DNA of 15,332 nt from an uncultured Clostridia bacterium (GCA_947175045.1 CAMWLH010000013.1:1-15332), one strand, 5' to 3'; shown: positions 7,207-14,952, counted from the stretch's first letter. The notes: generated by a model not told the origin, from the letters alone. Numbers and translations are program-made.

Positions 7207-7605
7207 TTACCAAATAAACGCAAGAACTTCGCCGCCGACATTGAGCTCGCGAGCCTTCTTGTCGGTCATGATGCCCTTGGATGTGGACACGATAGCGATA
7301 CCGAGCCCCTTCATTACCTTAGGCATATCCTTGCAGTTTGAGTAGATCCGCAGACCGGGCTTGGAAACGCGGCGTAAGCCGGTGATCACCTGCGCCTTGG
7401 TGTCTGTGTACTTGAGAGTCACTCTGATGATACCCTGCTTGTTGTCATCAATAACCTTGAAAGCCTTGATGTAGCCCTCGTCCAGAAGAATCTGGGCGAT
7501 CTGCTTTTTAACATTGGAAGCAGGAACATCAACAGAAGGATGCTTTGCAGAGTTAGCGTTACGAATTCTCGTCAGCATATCTGCGATAGTATCAGTGATC
7601 TGCAT
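7207..7605 (-). CDS. rpsH: 30S ribosomal protein S8
   Basis: S8 binds helix 21 of 16S rRNA and is the classical translational repressor of the spc operon in enterobacteria. The 132-residue product begins [18 protein letters not shown], has [20 protein letters not shown] in the middle, and ends with the hallmark [20 protein letters not shown] and [15 protein letters not shown] is 7 nt before the ATG. An out-of-frame ATG 4 nt earlier opens only a five-codon ORF. The 162-nt gap in front of it is unusually long for this operon. Confidence 0.98.
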   Translation of the reverse strand: MQITDTIADMLTRIRNANSAKHPSVDVPASNVKKQIAQILLDEGYIKAFKVIDDNKQGIIRVTLKYTDTKAQVITGLRRVSKPGLRIYSNCKDMPKVMKGLGIAIVSTSKGIMTDKKARELNVGGEVLAFIW

Positions 7606-7767
7606 TCATTTACCTCCTATTACGAAAGCCGTTACGGAACCGATTGCCCGTCGTACTATCATTATTTGCCCCCGAAGGGGCTATATTAAGCCGGGCTTTA
7701 TTCTATCCAAAAACCCGCCCGGCGAGGGGACATAAATCCGTAAGAAGCCCTTGCCTCTTACCTTTGA
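7606..7767 (-). other. Long structured rpsN-rpsH intergenic segment
   Basis: This 162-nt gap carries no credible ORF but clear structure. In transcript order, GCCGGGC (7723-7717) pairs perfectly with GCCCGGC (7696-7690) around a 20-nt loop that contains five Ts. Overlapping it, CTCGC/GCGGG with a CGG loop (7726-7714) is followed by TTTTT, a weak terminator-like form. Further on, GCCCC-UUCG-GGGGC (7681-7668) is a perfect hairpin with the super-stable UUCG tetraloop. The two folds at the first position exclude each other. A translation or processing role, or an inserted repeat, are both possible. Confidence 0.5.
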
Positions 7768-7953
7768 TTACCAGCTTGCCTTCTTTACGCCGGGAATCTG
7801 ACCCTTGTAGGCAAGCTCTCTGAAGCAGATTCTGCAAATGCCGAACTTGCGCAGGTACGCATGAGGTCTGCCGCAGAGCTTGCATCTGTTATAAGCGCGT
7901 GTAGAGAACTTGGGCGCTCTCTGCTGCTTAGCTTTTAATGACTTCTTTGCCAT
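7768..7953 (-). CDS. rpsN: 30S ribosomal protein S14, zinc-binding (type Z)
   Basis: S14 is in the 30S head near S3 and S10. The 61-residue length is that of the short zinc form. The ligands are C24, C27, C40 and C43 ([20 protein letters not shown]), followed by [18 protein letters not shown], the family's typical C-terminus. The ribosome binding site AAAGGA is about 13 nt from the ATG, longer than ideal. It follows rplE by 21 nt. As in other Bacillota a longer zinc-free paralogue may exist elsewhere, but that is inference. Confidence 0.98.
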   Translation of the reverse strand: MAKKSLKAKQQRAPKFSTRAYNRCKLCGRPHAYLRKFGICRICFRELAYKGQIPGVKKASW

Positions 7954-7974
7954 AACCGATACTGCGTCCTTTCT

Positions 7975-8514
7975 TTACTTCTCAAAGGGAGCGCCCATAA
8001 GGGTGAGCAGCTCTCTCGCTTCTTCATCGGTCTTCGCGGTGGTGATAAAGTTGATGTCCATGCCGCGTACCGCATCGATCTTATCGTACTCGATCTCGGG
8101 GAATATCAGCTGCTCCTTAAGACCCATGGAATAGTTTCCTCTGCCGTCGAAAGAGTTGGGGTTGATACCTCTGAAGTCGCGTACACGGGGAAGAGCAACG
8201 TTGAAGAGTCTGTCGAGGAACTCGTACATGATCTCGCCGCGAAGCGTTACCTTTACGCCGATAACCTGACCCTCTCTGAGCTTGAAGTTCGCAACCGACT
8301 TCTTAGCGCGGCAGGGTACGGGCTTCTGTCCCGTGATCGCCGCAAGCTCGTTTGAAACGTTCTCTATTATCTTCGCGTTCTCCTTAGCCTCGCCGCAGCC
8401 TACGTTGACTACGATCTTGTCCAGCTTCGGGGTCTGCATTACAGACTTGTAGCCGAACTTCTTGAAAAGCGCGGGAGCAACGGATTCTTTGTAGAAATCC
8501 TTCATTCTAGCCAT
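7975..8514 (-). CDS. rplE: 50S ribosomal protein L5
   Basis: L5 binds 5S rRNA and contacts P-site tRNA from the central protuberance. With the ATG at 8514 it has 179 residues, the standard size, starting [20 protein letters not shown]. An in-frame ATG 14 codons upstream is rejected because AGGAG lies just before 8514. Family motifs visible: [74 protein letters not shown]. An 89-nt gap separates it from rplX. Confidence 0.97.
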   Translation of the reverse strand: MARMKDFYKESVAPALFKKFGYKSVMQTPKLDKIVVNVGCGEAKENAKIIENVSNELAAITGQKPVPCRAKKSVANFKLREGQVIGVKVTLRGEIMYEFLDRLFNVALPRVRDFRGINPNSFDGRGNYSMGLKEQLIFPEIEYDKIDAVRGMDINFITTAKTDEEARELLTLMGAPFEK

Positions 8515-8603
8515 TGTTTTTTCTCCTATCTGACAGCCGGATTTTAATGCGCGCAATATTGTTTATGCCGCACTGCTTGTATCCGACCGATCTCAAAGCG
8601 ATA
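8515..8603 (-). other. rplX-rplE gap without obvious element
   Basis: This 89-nt stretch is longer than most gaps in the operon. I see the rplE ribosome binding site (AGGAG) near its 3' end and a short GCGCGC palindrome. I find no convincing long stem-loop, ORF or promoter. Confidence 0.3.
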
Positions 8604-8924
8604 TCAGTACTTAAGCTCCGCGCCGCAGTGCTTGCATACTCTGATCTTCTTGCCGTCCTGGATCTTGTGAGCAACTCTGGTGGTCTTGTCGCACTTGGGG
8701 CAAACCAGCATTACCTTTGACGCGTACATTGCGCCCTCCGCCTGGATCCTGCCGCCGAGCTGACCCGCCTGCCTGGGCTTAACATGCTTTGTTACCATGT
8801 TCACGCCCTCGACGATGACCTTGCCCTCCTTTGCGGAAACCTGCACAACCTTGCCCTTGCTGCCCTTTTCCGCGCCGCTGATGACCTGAACCTTATCGCC
8901 GGTCTTGATGTTTAAGCTGTTCAT
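8604..8924 (-). CDS. rplX: 50S ribosomal protein L24
   Basis: L24 initiates 50S assembly and lies near the peptide exit tunnel. The 106-residue product has an N-terminal KOW motif (KTGDKVQVISGAEKGSKGKV, residues 7-26). It also has HVKPRQAGQLGGRIQAEGAM, and a C-terminal zinc-ribbon-like quartet C75, C78, C97, C100 (CPKC and CKHC), a form found in many Bacillota. AAAGGAGGG precedes the ATG. It follows rplN by 13 nt, as expected. Confidence 0.97.
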   Translation of the reverse strand: MNSLNIKTGDKVQVISGAEKGSKGKVVQVSAKEGKVIVEGVNMVTKHVKPRQAGQLGGRIQAEGAMYASKVMLVCPKCDKTTRVAHKIQDGKKIRVCKHCGAELKY

Positions 8925-8937
8925 TTCAGGCCCTCCT

Positions 8938-9306
8938 TTACAGTACTTCGGGAGCGAGCGAAAGGATCTTCATGTAGTCCTTATCGCGCAGCTCTCTCGC
9001 TACCGGCCCAAAAATACGAGTTCCCCTCGGATTTTTGTCCTCTCTTATGATAACCGCCGCGTTCTCGTCGAAGCGGATATATGTTCCGTCGTCGCGTCTG
9101 AGACCCTTTGCGGAACGAACGACAACGCACTTTACAACGTCGCCCTTCTTTACAACGCCGCCGGGTGTTGCTTTTTTAACGGAAGCTATGATTACATCGC
9201 CGATATTTGCGTATCTTCTGCGGGTACCGCCCAGCACTCTGATACACATAAGCTCCTTTGCGCCAGTGTTGTCGGCAACCTTGAGCATTGTCTGCATCTG
9301 AATCAT
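8938..9306 (-). CDS. rplN: 50S ribosomal protein L14
   Basis: L14 lies on the 50S interface surface, bridging to 16S rRNA and contacting L19. The 122-residue product begins [20 protein letters not shown] and contains the family signature region [20 protein letters not shown] and [21 protein letters not shown] is 10 nt before the ATG at 9306. Another ATG lies 5 nt nearer and opens a two-codon ORF (ATG-TCA-TGA) overlapping the true start. It begins the classical spc block. Confidence 0.98.
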   Translation of the reverse strand: MIQMQTMLKVADNTGAKELMCIRVLGGTRRRYANIGDVIIASVKKATPGGVVKKGDVVKCVVVRSAKGLRRDDGTYIRFDENAAVIIREDKNPRGTRIFGPVARELRDKDYMKILSLAPEVL

Positions 9307-9354
9307 GACATTACTACTCCTTTCGTAGATTTACGATTTTTATATGCCGCCAAA

Positions 9355-9609
9355 TTACTTAGCGCGCTCGATGACATTTACAAGACGCCATCTCTTATCC
9401 TTTGAAAGGGGACGGGTCTCCATGATCTCAACTCTGTCTCCTATCTTGCAGGTGTTCTGCTCGTCATGTGCCTTGAGCTTGATGGTGCGCTTTACGATCT
9501 TCTTGTAAAGAGGATGACGAACATTGTCCTCGATCGCTACGACGATGGTCTTATCCATTTTGTCGCTTACGACCCTGCCTACTCTGGTCTTTCTCAAATT
9601 TCTTTCCAT
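9355..9609 (-). CDS. rpsQ: 30S ribosomal protein S17
   Basis: S17 is an early 16S rRNA binder with an OB-fold. From the ATG at 9609 it has 84 residues: [20 protein letters not shown], then [20 protein letters not shown] and [24 protein letters not shown] in the same frame at 9633 overlaps the rpmC stop, but the AGGAAGGAGG between the two shows that 9609 is the real start. It follows rpmC by 20 nt. Confidence 0.97.
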   Translation of the reverse strand: MERNLRKTRVGRVVSDKMDKTIVVAIEDNVRHPLYKKIVKRTIKLKAHDEQNTCKIGDRVEIMETRPLSKDKRWRLVNVIERAK

Positions 9610-9629
9610 TTTGTTCTTATCCTCCTTCC

Positions 9630-9830
9630 TCAATCGTTAGCCGCAAGCTCGCGCTGGCGCTGAATGGTCTTTATGCGAGCGATATCCTTCTTGACCGCCT
9701 TTATTCTTGTGGGGTTGTCAAGCTGGTTTACGGCGAGCTGGAAGCGCAGGTTAAAAAGCTCCTGCTTAAGCTCGGCGAGCTTAGTTTCAAGCTCTGTTTC
9801 CGAAAGATATTTGATTTCCGAAGCCTTCAT
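9630..9830 (-). CDS. rpmC: 50S ribosomal protein L29
   Basis: L29 is a two-helix protein at the exit tunnel and part of the docking site for trigger factor and SRP. The 66-residue product starts [20 protein letters not shown] and contains the conserved [20 protein letters not shown] (about residues 21-40), then a basic second helix. Its ATG overlaps the rplP stop by one base (TAATG), so translation is coupled. Complete and ordinary. Confidence 0.98.
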   Translation of the reverse strand: MKASEIKYLSETELETKLAELKQELFNLRFQLAVNQLDNPTRIKAVKKDIARIKTIQRQRELAAND

Positions 9831-10252
9831 TAAAGCTCACCTCCGTCTTCCTTCTTTACAAATTTGCACTTGATGGGAAGCTTGTGCATCGCAAGACGCA
9901 TAGCCTCGCGCGCAGTCTCCTCGGGAACGCCCGCTATCTCGAACATAACTCTGCCGGGCTTTACAACCGCTACCCAGTATTCGGGAGCACCCTTACCGGA
10001 ACCCATACGAGTGCCAAGCGGCTTTGTGGTAACGGGCTTGTCGGGGAATATCTTTATCCATACCTGACCGCCACGCTTGATATAACGTGTCATCGCGATA
10101 CGGGCAGCCTCGATCTGGTTGGATCTTATCCAGCACGCCTCGAGCGCCTGCAGACCGTACTCGCCGTTGGAAACGGTGTTGCCTCTTGTAGCCACACCCT
10201 TGCGGCGGCCTCTCTGTACTCTTCTGTACTTTACTCTCTTAGGAAGCAGCAT
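9830..10252 (-). CDS. rplP: 50S ribosomal protein L16
   Basis: L16 sits near the A-site tRNA elbow and is needed for late 50S maturation. The 140-residue product starts [20 protein letters not shown] and has [40 protein letters not shown] and the C-terminal [16 protein letters not shown], all typical. Both ends overlap neighbours by one base (TAATG with rpsC before and rpmC after), giving a coupled trio. Confidence 0.98.
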   Translation of the reverse strand: MLLPKRVKYRRVQRGRRKGVATRGNTVSNGEYGLQALEACWIRSNQIEAARIAMTRYIKRGGQVWIKIFPDKPVTTKPLGTRMGSGKGAPEYWVAVVKPGRVMFEIAGVPEETAREAMRLAMHKLPIKCKFVKKEDGGEL

Positions 10253-11010
10253 TAGTCGTTACCCCCTTCTTTTTTAGCTTCTCTGGGTCTGCGGGGACGG
10301 CGATCATCGCGTCCTCTGCCCGCGCCGTTCCTGTCATTGCGGCGTCTGTCGGGTCTTTCGGTCCTCTGTGCGGGAACCTCTCCCTTAAGAACCTCGCCCT
10401 TATATATCCATACCTTTACGCCGATAACGCCGTAGGTGGTGTTAGCTCTCGCTACGCCGTAGTCGATGTCCGCGCGAAGGGTCTGAAGCGGGATAGTACC
10501 CTCATGATAGCTCTCGCTGCGCGCGATCTCCGCGCCGCCCAGACGACCGCTTACCATTGTCTTGATGCCCTTTGCGCCGCTCTTCATGGTTCTGCCGATA
10601 ACCTGCTTCATAGCGCGGCGGAAGGAAACGCGTCCCTCCAGCTGCTGAGCGATGTTCTCCGCAACCAGCTGAGCGTTGAGGTCGGGATTCTTGACCTCGA
10701 TTATCTTTATATCAACCTTTTTGCCCGTGAGCTTTTCCATCTCGCCCTTGAGCTTGTCTACCTCCGCGCCCTTAGCGCCGATAACCATACCGGGCTTTGC
10801 GCAGCTGATGGCGATGGTTACCTTATCGCCCGTTCTCTCTATCTCGATAGTGGGAACGCCCGCCTTGTACAGCTTCTTTTTAAGAACCTCGCGGATCTTG
10901 TAGTCCTCAACAAGTGTATCACCAAAGGTCGCCTTGCTGGCAAACCAGCGAGAATCCCAATCCTTGATTACACCCACTCTGAGACCGTGTGGATTAACCT
11001 TCTGTCCCAT
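10252..11010 (-). CDS. rpsC: 30S ribosomal protein S3 with Arg-rich C-terminal tail
   Basis: S3 forms part of the mRNA entry tunnel and helicase site with S4 and S5. The 252-residue product starts [20 protein letters not shown]. The KH type II domain has the motif [15 protein letters not shown] at 74-88, and the C-terminal S3 domain has [20 protein letters not shown] and [14 protein letters not shown]. After about residue 215 comes a 37-residue low-complexity tail with 13 arginines plus aspartates and prolines (for example [20 protein letters not shown]). Such tails vary between species, while the core is conserved. The stop overlaps the rplP ATG. Confidence 0.98.
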   Translation of the reverse strand: MGQKVNPHGLRVGVIKDWDSRWFASKATFGDTLVEDYKIREVLKKKLYKAGVPTIEIERTGDKVTIAISCAKPGMVIGAKGAEVDKLKGEMEKLTGKKVDIKIIEVKNPDLNAQLVAENIAQQLEGRVSFRRAMKQVIGRTMKSGAKGIKTMVSGRLGGAEIARSESYHEGTIPLQTLRADIDYGVARANTTYGVIGVKVWIYKGEVLKGEVPAQRTERPDRRRNDRNGAGRGRDDRRPRRPREAKKEGGND

Positions 11011-11024
11011 TGTAATTCTCCTCC

Positions 11025-11360
11025 TTATTCAGCTTCTTTGACAACCAGTGTGATGTTGGACGTTCTCTTGAGAATCCTGTGAGCACGACCGTGATCCTTA
11101 GGTCTGATACGCTTTAATGTTACGCCCGCGCCGACAAAGCACTCCGAAACGTAAAGATTGCTCGTGTCCATATTGTGGTTGTTCTCTGCGTTCGCAACCG
11201 CGGACTTGAGCAGCTTTGCGAGGGGCTCGCAAGCGGACTTGGGGGTATTGTTGAGTATTGCCATTGCAACCTCCACAGGCTTGTTTCTGATAAGATCCAG
11301 CACTATGCCGACCTTTCTCGGAGAAATACGAACCTGTCTGAGTTCAGCTCTAGCTTCCAT
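11025..11360 (-). CDS. rplV: 50S ribosomal protein L22
   Basis: L22 lines the constriction of the peptide exit tunnel through its beta-hairpin. The 111-residue product begins [20 protein letters not shown], has [20 protein letters not shown], and carries the hairpin region [20 protein letters not shown] with [17 protein letters not shown] at the C-terminus. The hairpin is where macrolide-resistance changes occur in other species; I see no insertion or deletion there. AGGAGG precedes the ATG; rpsS is 12 nt upstream. Confidence 0.98.
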   Translation of the reverse strand: MEARAELRQVRISPRKVGIVLDLIRNKPVEVAMAILNNTPKSACEPLAKLLKSAVANAENNHNMDTSNLYVSECFVGAGVTLKRIRPKDHGRAHRILKRTSNITLVVKEAE

Positions 11361-11372
11361 ATTTTCTCCTCC

Positions 11373-11651
11373 TTACTTCTTGCCCGTAGTTTTGCTTCCC
11401 GCGTGACCCTTGAAGGTTCTTGTGGGGGCAAACTCACCCAGCTTATGACCTACCATATCCTCGGTAACATATACCGGAACATGTTTTCTGCCGTCGTGAA
11501 CGGCAAACGTGTGACCTACGAAATCGGGGAAAATCGTAGAAGAACGGCTCCATGTCTTGAGAACCTTCTTCTCTCCCGCCTCGTTCATCGCAAGAACTCT
11601 CTTAAAAAGAGCTTCCTGGACGTAAGGTCCCTTTTTAACGCTTCTTCCCAT
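11373..11651 (-). CDS. rpsS: 30S ribosomal protein S19
   Basis: S19 is in the 30S head with S13 and forms inter-subunit bridge contacts. From the ATG at 11651 it has 92 residues, the usual length: [20 protein letters not shown], then [40 protein letters not shown] and [11 protein letters not shown] start 10 codons upstream is rejected, because GAAAGGAA lies just before 11651 and homologues start here. The 147-nt gap before it is unusually long and structured. Confidence 0.97.
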   Translation of the reverse strand: MGRSVKKGPYVQEALFKRVLAMNEAGEKKVLKTWSRSSTIFPDFVGHTFAVHDGRKHVPVYVTEDMVGHKLGEFAPTRTFKGHAGSKTTGKK

Positions 11652-11798
11652 GTCATTTATTCCTTTCAAGTTGAGCTGCAAGTTAACGAGCAGCGGCAGA
11701 CGCCCAGCGTTTTACGCACAACTTTAATAATGATGTGCAACGCTGTTCTTATTAACAGCAACTTCAGGTTAGTTGTTTTTTCAAAAGAGCTTTTCGGA
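11652..11798 (-). promoter_or_regulatory. Structured rplB-rpsS gap with mutually exclusive hairpins
   Basis: Three stems are seen in the transcript. Hairpin I (11759-11742) pairs GCTGTT with AACAGC around AATAAG. Hairpin II (11745-11705) pairs CAGCGTT with AACGCTG, then GCACA with TGTGC after a four-base bulge. I and II share the bases CAGC, so they cannot form together. Hairpin III (11694-11675) pairs GCTGC with GCAGC around ten bases and ends about 10 nt before the rpsS ribosome binding site. No U-run follows any stem and no promoter with both boxes was found. The switch-like geometry is directly seen; any regulatory role is inference. Confidence 0.45.
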
Positions 11799-12632
11799 TT
11801 ATTTACCGTTTCTTCTCTTAACAATAAACTTGTTGGACGCCTTCTTTGTGGAGCGCGTCTTGTAACCGAGAGCGGGCTTGCCCCAAGGAGTAACGGGTCC
11901 GGGACGTCCAACGGGGGACTTACCCTCACCGCCGCCGTGCGGGTGGTCGTTCGGGTTCATTACGGAACCGCGCACCGTGGGTCTGATACCGAGGTGACGG
12001 GTTCTTCCCGCCTTACCGAGGTTTACGTTCTCGTGATCCAGATTGGATACAACGCCGATAGACGCCATGCAGTTAGCCGAAACGTTTCTCAGCTCGCCGC
12101 TGGGCAGACGGATAAGCGCGTAGCCGTTCTCCTTTGCCATAAGCTGAGCCATATTGCCCGCCGAGCGCACAAGCTGAGCGCCCTTGCCGGGGTGAAGCTC
12201 GATGTTATGGATAACAGTACCAACGGGGATATCGGAAAGAGCCAGAGCGTTTCCGGGCTTGATATCAGCGTCAGCGCCCGCACGAACGGTATCGCCTACC
12301 TTAAGTCCGTCGGGAGCGATGATATATCTCTTCTCGCCGTCCTCATACTTTACCAGCGCGATGAACGCGGAACGGTTGGGATCGTACTCGAGAGTCATAA
12401 CCTCGGCGTTCATGCCCTGCTTGTTTCTCTTGAAGTCAATAACGCGGTACTTGCGTCTGTTTCCGCCGCCGATATGTCTTACGGTGATACGACCGTAGCT
12501 GTTACGTCCGGCGGTCTTTTTAACCGGCTCCAGAAGACTTTTTTCGGGAGCGACCTTGGATAAGCCGCTGTAATCAGTAACAGTCATGCCGCGACGGCTG
12601 TTGTTGACGGGCTTATATGCTTTAATAGCCAT
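11799..12632 (-). CDS. rplB: 50S ribosomal protein L2
   Basis: L2 binds 23S rRNA domain IV, is needed for subunit association and lies close to the peptidyl-transferase centre. The 277-residue product starts [20 protein letters not shown]. It has [20 protein letters not shown] (48-67), the central OB and SH3-like domains, and the invariant [20 protein letters not shown] with H230, the counterpart of the functionally important E. coli H229. The C-terminal tail is basic ([10 protein letters not shown]). It follows rplW by 17 nt with GGAG before the ATG. Confidence 0.98.
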   Translation of the reverse strand: MAIKAYKPVNNSRRGMTVTDYSGLSKVAPEKSLLEPVKKTAGRNSYGRITVRHIGGGNRRKYRVIDFKRNKQGMNAEVMTLEYDPNRSAFIALVKYEDGEKRYIIAPDGLKVGDTVRAGADADIKPGNALALSDIPVGTVIHNIELHPGKGAQLVRSAGNMAQLMAKENGYALIRLPSGELRNVSANCMASIGVVSNLDHENVNLGKAGRTRHLGIRPTVRGSVMNPNDHPHGGGEGKSPVGRPGPVTPWGKPALGYKTRSTKKASNKFIVKRRNGK

Positions 12633-12649
12633 TTCGTTTCACTCCTTAC

Positions 12650-12949
12650 TTAAATCATTCCATCGAAGAACTCGATTGTCTTAGAACCCTCTTTGAGAGT
12701 TACGACAGCCTTCTTCCAATCGGAAGTATAGCCGACGCTTCTGCCCATTCTCTTCTTTCTTCCGCGAACGCTTACGGTGTTTACCTTAGCCACCTTAACG
12801 CCCTTGAAAAGTGTCTCCACCGCCTTCGCGATCTCAACTTTGTTAGCGGACTTCGCAACCTTAAAGGTGTACTTGCCCTGCGCCAGGCACTCCATGCTGT
12901 GCTCTGTGATAATGGGCTTGATGATAATATCCTGAGCGGTCTTTTCCAT
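12650..12949 (-). CDS. rplW: 50S ribosomal protein L23
   Basis: L23 sits at the tunnel exit and is the main docking site for trigger factor and SRP. The 99-residue product begins MEKTAQDIIIKPIITEHSME. It has KYTFKVAKSANKVEIAKAVE and the rRNA-binding loop VNTVSVRGRKKRMGRSVGYT, ending KEGSKTIEFFDGMI. Its ATG overlaps the rplD stop by one base (TAATG), so the two are coupled. Confidence 0.98.
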   Translation of the reverse strand: MEKTAQDIIIKPIITEHSMECLAQGKYTFKVAKSANKVEIAKAVETLFKGVKVAKVNTVSVRGRKKRMGRSVGYTSDWKKAVVTLKEGSKTIEFFDGMI

Positions 12950-13572
12950 TACGCGTACACCTCCTCAAGCTTCTCCACCGCGCCCTTAACTATAACGAAC
13001 TTGTCGCAGTTAAGAATATCGTAAACATTGAGAGTGTTTGCCTGTGTGGTCTTAACGCCCTGAATGTTAGCCGCGGATTTGATAACCTTGCTGTCAACGC
13101 TGTCGAGAACGATGAGAGTTTTCTTCTCCGCTCCCAGAGCCTTCAGCATTGCAACCATTGTCTTGGTCTTGAACTCGTCGGTCTTGATAGCGTCAACCAC
13201 TACCATCTCGTTCTCGCTTACCTTGCTGGAAAGCGCGGACAGCATAGCGAGCCTCTTGACCTTCTTATTAAGAGTAAATCTGTAGGAACGGGGCTTCGGT
13301 CCGAGCGCTACGCCGCCGTGTCTCCACTGAGGCGCTCTCGTGGAACCCTGTCTTGCATGACCTGTTCCTTTTTGTCTCCAGGGCTTTCTGCCGCCGCCGC
13401 TTACCTCTGTTCTGGTAAGAGTGGACTGTGTGCCCTGACGCTGATTTGCGAGATAATTCACAACAGCGGAGTGCATAGCGGTTTTGTTAGGCTCGATGCC
13501 AAACACTGCGTCGTTAAGCTCAATTTCGGAAACGACCTTGCCCGCCATATCTACTACGTTTATCTTTGACAT
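12949..13572 (-). CDS. rplD: 50S ribosomal protein L4
   Basis: L4 lines the exit tunnel through a long loop. In E. coli it also represses the S10 operon by binding the mRNA leader. The 207-residue product contains the tunnel loop RTEVSGGGRKPWRQKGTGHA and ARQGSTRAPQWRHGGVALGP (about residues 54-93), followed by a globular domain. AGGAGG-like purines (GGGAGGA) lie before the ATG. It follows rplC by 17 nt and overlaps rplW. Whether it controls this operon through the long rpsJ leader cannot be told from sequence alone. Confidence 0.98.
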   Translation of the reverse strand: MSKINVVDMAGKVVSEIELNDAVFGIEPNKTAMHSAVVNYLANQRQGTQSTLTRTEVSGGGRKPWRQKGTGHARQGSTRAPQWRHGGVALGPKPRSYRFTLNKKVKRLAMLSALSSKVSENEMVVVDAIKTDEFKTKTMVAMLKALGAEKKTLIVLDSVDSKVIKSAANIQGVKTTQANTLNVYDILNCDKFVIVKGAVEKLEEVYA

Positions 13573-13589
13573 GATGGTGTCCTCCCCTC

Positions 13590-14222
13590 TTATGCTTTCA
13601 CTGCGTCGCAGATGGTAACTACGCCGCCCTTAGGCCCGGGAACAGCGCCCTTTACGGCAATAAGGTTGTTTTCGGTATCAACCTTAACTACCACAAGATT
13701 CTGAACCGTTACTTTCTCCGCGCCCAGGTGACCCGCCATTTTCTTGCCCTTGAATATTCTCGAAGGGCTGGAGCAGGCGCCCATAGAGCCCGCTTCTCTC
13801 GCAACGGGACCCGTGCCGTGCGACTCTCTGAGCCTGTGCTGATTGTGACGCTTTATCGCGCCCGCGTAGCCTTTTCCCTTGCTTACGCCCGCAACGTCGA
13901 TAACGTCGCCCTCGGCGAAAACATCCGCCTTGATAATATCGCCGGTGTTGAAGCCGGAGATATCGTCGAAGCGAAACTCCTTAAGAGTCTTTTTCAGCGC
14001 TACGTCATTTTTCTTGAAGTGACCCGCCTCGGGCTTGTTCACGTGCTTGGGAGAAACATCTCCGAAGCCGAGCTGAACAGCCTCATAGCCGTCGTTTTCG
14101 GTTGTCTTTTTCTGTACAACAACGCAGGGACCCGCTTCGATAACGGTTACGGGAACGACCTTGCCTGCCTCGTCGAAGACCTGCGTCATGCCGATCTTCT
14201 TGCCGATAATACCTTTTGTCAT
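13590..14222 (-). CDS. rplC: 50S ribosomal protein L3
   Basis: L3 is one of the two assembly-initiating 50S proteins and its central extension reaches the peptidyl-transferase centre. The 210-residue product starts [20 protein letters not shown], has the extension [20 protein letters not shown] then [15 protein letters not shown] (about residues 113-147), and ends [27 protein letters not shown] is about 10 nt before the ATG. A 127-nt hairpin array precedes it, which is unusual for the rpsJ-rplC junction. Confidence 0.98.
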   Translation of the reverse strand: MTKGIIGKKIGMTQVFDEAGKVVPVTVIEAGPCVVVQKKTTENDGYEAVQLGFGDVSPKHVNKPEAGHFKKNDVALKKTLKEFRFDDISGFNTGDIIKADVFAEGDVIDVAGVSKGKGYAGAIKRHNQHRLRESHGTGPVAREAGSMGACSSPSRIFKGKKMAGHLGAEKVTVQNLVVVKVDTENNLIAVKGAVPGPKGGVVTICDAVKA

Positions 14223-14243
14223 TTCGGCTTTTCCTCCTTAATA

Positions 14244-14327
14244 GGTTATTGGTTGAGGCGAACGCCCCAACATGACCACGCGCCTTACGCGCGATGGTTA
14301 GTGGTTGGCTCCATTGGGTGAGCCAAC
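14244..14327 (-). repeat. Three tandem hairpins with duplicated flanks in the rpsJ-rplC gap
   Basis: In transcript order, hairpin A (14327-14304) is an 8-bp perfect stem (GTTGGCTC/GAGCCAAC) with an 8-nt loop. Hairpin B (14298-14275) pairs ACCA/TGGT and CGCGC/GCGCG with one bulged base and loop GTAAG. Hairpin C (14271-14252) is a 9-bp stem including one G-U pair (GTTGGGGCG/CGCCTCAAC). The sequences flanking A and C are direct repeats on the plus strand: GGTTATTGGTTG at 14244-14255 and GGTTAGTGGTTG at 14296-14307, a 52-nt period, both ending in CCAACAT. This looks like a duplicated stem-loop unit, possibly an interspersed palindromic repeat. Function unknown. Confidence 0.55.
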
Positions 14328-14349
14328 ATAACTCCAACGTAATCTATAA

Positions 14350-14661
14350 TCAGATATCCATTGAAATTTCCACGCCTGCGGGCAGCTCCAGATTCTGGAG
14401 AGCCTCGATAGTCTTCTGAGAAGGACGGATAACGTCTACAAGGCGCTTGTGAGTTCTGAGCTCGAACTGCTCGCGGGAATCCTTGTACTTGTGTACCGCT
14501 CTCAGAATTGTTACCACTTCCTTATCAGTGGGAAGCGGAATGGGACCTGCCACTCTCGCGCCGCCGCGCTTAGCCGCGTCAACGATCTTCGCCGCCGCCG
14601 CGTCAACGATGCTGTGCTCGTAGCCCTTGATCCTGATTCTTACCTTTTCATTAGATGCCAT
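14350..14661 (-). CDS. rpsJ: 30S ribosomal protein S10
   Basis: S10 is in the 30S head and, as NusE, joins the Nus antitermination complex and links RNA polymerase to the ribosome through NusG. The 103-residue product starts [20 protein letters not shown], has [20 protein letters not shown] and the conserved [20 protein letters not shown], ending [11 protein letters not shown]. It is the first gene of the cluster. AAAGGG lies 10 nt before the ATG, at the end of a long leader driven by the promoter at 14953-14981. Confidence 0.98.
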   Translation of the reverse strand: MASNEKVRIRIKGYEHSIVDAAAAKIVDAAKRGGARVAGPIPLPTDKEVVTILRAVHKYKDSREQFELRTHKRLVDVIRPSQKTIEALQNLELPAGVEISMDI

Positions 14662-14945
14662 GATTTTTCAGCCCTTTCTTAAACTTGTTTGTGCCGGCGA
14701 AAGCCTGTTTGAAAAATCCACTGTGCCGTGTGTTTCGTTTTACCCGCCGCATATTCGTTAGTTATTCGGATCATTCCGAACACTTTAACGCTGTTAGGAG
14801 GGAATGTGTCACACGTTTTCTGTAAATCTCCCGCCCGATTTTAAATCGGACATACTCCGTCGAAATTACCACGCGGTGCGTGCAACCTCCGACATCATCG
14901 CCATGCTCTTTCGCAGCCGCACGAGCGCCAGCCCGCACAGCCGCC
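14662..14945 (-). promoter_or_regulatory. Long structured 5' leader of the S10-spc-alpha operon
   Basis: The predicted transcript begins near 14945, giving about 285 nt before rpsJ with no sense ORF. Visible elements in order: GGAGG at 14890-14886 can pair with CCTCC at 14801-14797, closing a 94-nt domain. Inside it, CACGC/GCGTG (14882-14870) forms around ACC. CGGA/TCCG (14859-14847) and CCGATTT/AAATCGG (14849-14835) overlap and exclude each other. Downstream, a two-part stem runs 14790-14756: CGTTA/TAACG outside and TTCGGA/TCCGAA around ATGA inside. My impression, unverified, is that the 14886-14850 portion resembles leaders before rpsJ in other Clostridia. A control role (L4 or another r-protein, or attenuation) is inferred. 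Confidence 0.6.
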
Positions 14946-14952
14946 AAAGATT

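Noticed and set aside
5993..7345. Long plus-strand ORF (450 codons) antisense to S5, L18, L6 and S8
   Set aside because: Same reason: a shadow of highly biased genes on the minus strand.
7690..7726. A promoter in the rpsN-rpsH gap based on TAGAAT
   Set aside because: The -10-like hexamer has no matching -35 hexamer at 16-18 nt, only GC-rich sequence.
11175..12563. Long plus-strand ORF (462 codons) antisense to L22, S19 and L2
   Set aside because: It overlaps certain ribosomal protein genes on the other strand and arises from their codon bias; no ribosome binding site or domain.
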